Shown here piece by piece: positions 5,392 through 5,468 of a stretch of 5,468 nucleotides of DNA. Each line of letters starts with the position of its first letter. Within the stretch, counting starts at the first letter, position 1. The stretch is from Deltaproteobacteria bacterium (lineage in GTDB: Bacteria; Desulfobacterota; Dissulfuribacteria; Dissulfuribacterales; UBA3076), in contig WTCF01000108.1 in NCBI GenBank assembly GCA_013138705.1, positions 1 through 5,468 of the forward strand. Reading direction: 5' to 3'. The position numbers and the translations under genes were made by a program. A model generated the notes under the pieces. That model did no database searches. It saw only the letters and a program-made list of their open reading frames with translations, and had not been told where the DNA came from.

Positions 5392-5468
5392 CCGCCCATG
5401 GCTCAACTGGATAGAGCAGCGGACTTCTAATCCGCAGGTCGCAGGTTCGAATCCTGCTGGGCGGACCA
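5392..5468 (+). tRNA. tRNA-Arg (anticodon TCT)
   Basis: A complete 77-nt cloverleaf: acceptor CCGCCCA pairs with TGGGCGG; D-arm GCTC/GAGC; anticodon stem GCGGA/TCCGC with loop CTTCTAA and anticodon TCT at 5426-5428; 5-nt variable loop; T-arm GCAGG-TTCGAAT-CCTGC. Discriminator A and CCA are encoded (5465-5468). It should read AGA and, by wobble, AGG arginine codons. The gene ends at the last base of the window, so what follows is unseen. Confidence 0.97.

Noticed and set aside
5392..5468. tRNA-Arg as an integration attachment site
   Set aside because: tRNA 3' ends are common att sites, but there is no integrase or duplicated tRNA end in the window, and the right side is not visible.

Overview
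The window shows a stretch of ordinary chromosome, probably from a Desulfobacterota (delta-proteobacterium-like) organism. This assignment is an inference from three things: the style of the multi-PAS histidine kinase, whose N-terminus begins MSGKPSYEELEQRVKELE; an apparent homocysteine methyltransferase/methylene-THF reductase fusion; and intergenic DNA full of GGTTCA-type short repeats and GTAGGGTGGGC palindromes. Base composition looks moderate (mid-40s % GC by eye). There is no transposase, integrase, phage gene or CRISPR array.

Layout. Minus strand 1-999: the first 333 residues of a homocysteine S-methyltransferase domain protein that runs off the left edge. 1000-1342: non-coding, with a weak promoter for that gene and small palindromes. 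Minus strand 1343-3250: a soluble three-PAS histidine kinase with no partner response regulator in view. 3251-4074: a large non-coding block with the kinase leader and two separate palindromic elements. One (about 3474-3755) is a nested inverted repeat around a pair of REP-like sequences. The other (about 3822-4008) is a MITE-like imperfect palindrome with arms of about 90 bp. A terminator-like hairpin for the next gene follows. Minus strand 4075-4554: a SlyD-like FKBP prolyl isomerase. Plus strand 4582-5253: dephospho-CoA kinase (coaE), divergent from the FKBP gene with only 27 bp between start codons. 5250-5326: a GGTTCA repeat array bounded by a 12-bp perfect inverted repeat. Plus strand 5392-5468: tRNA-Arg(TCT) with encoded CCA and a good sigma-70 promoter, ending exactly at the window edge.

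The genes do not form one operon or system. They are housekeeping functions (methionine/one-carbon metabolism, CoA synthesis, protein folding, translation) plus a sensor kinase. I found no convincing new multi-gene system. The most unusual content is non-coding: the two palindromic elements upstream of the kinase, the repeat array between coaE and the tRNA, and the overlapping FKBP/coaE start region. There, predicted promoters face each other and a 16-bp palindrome covers the coaE start codon.
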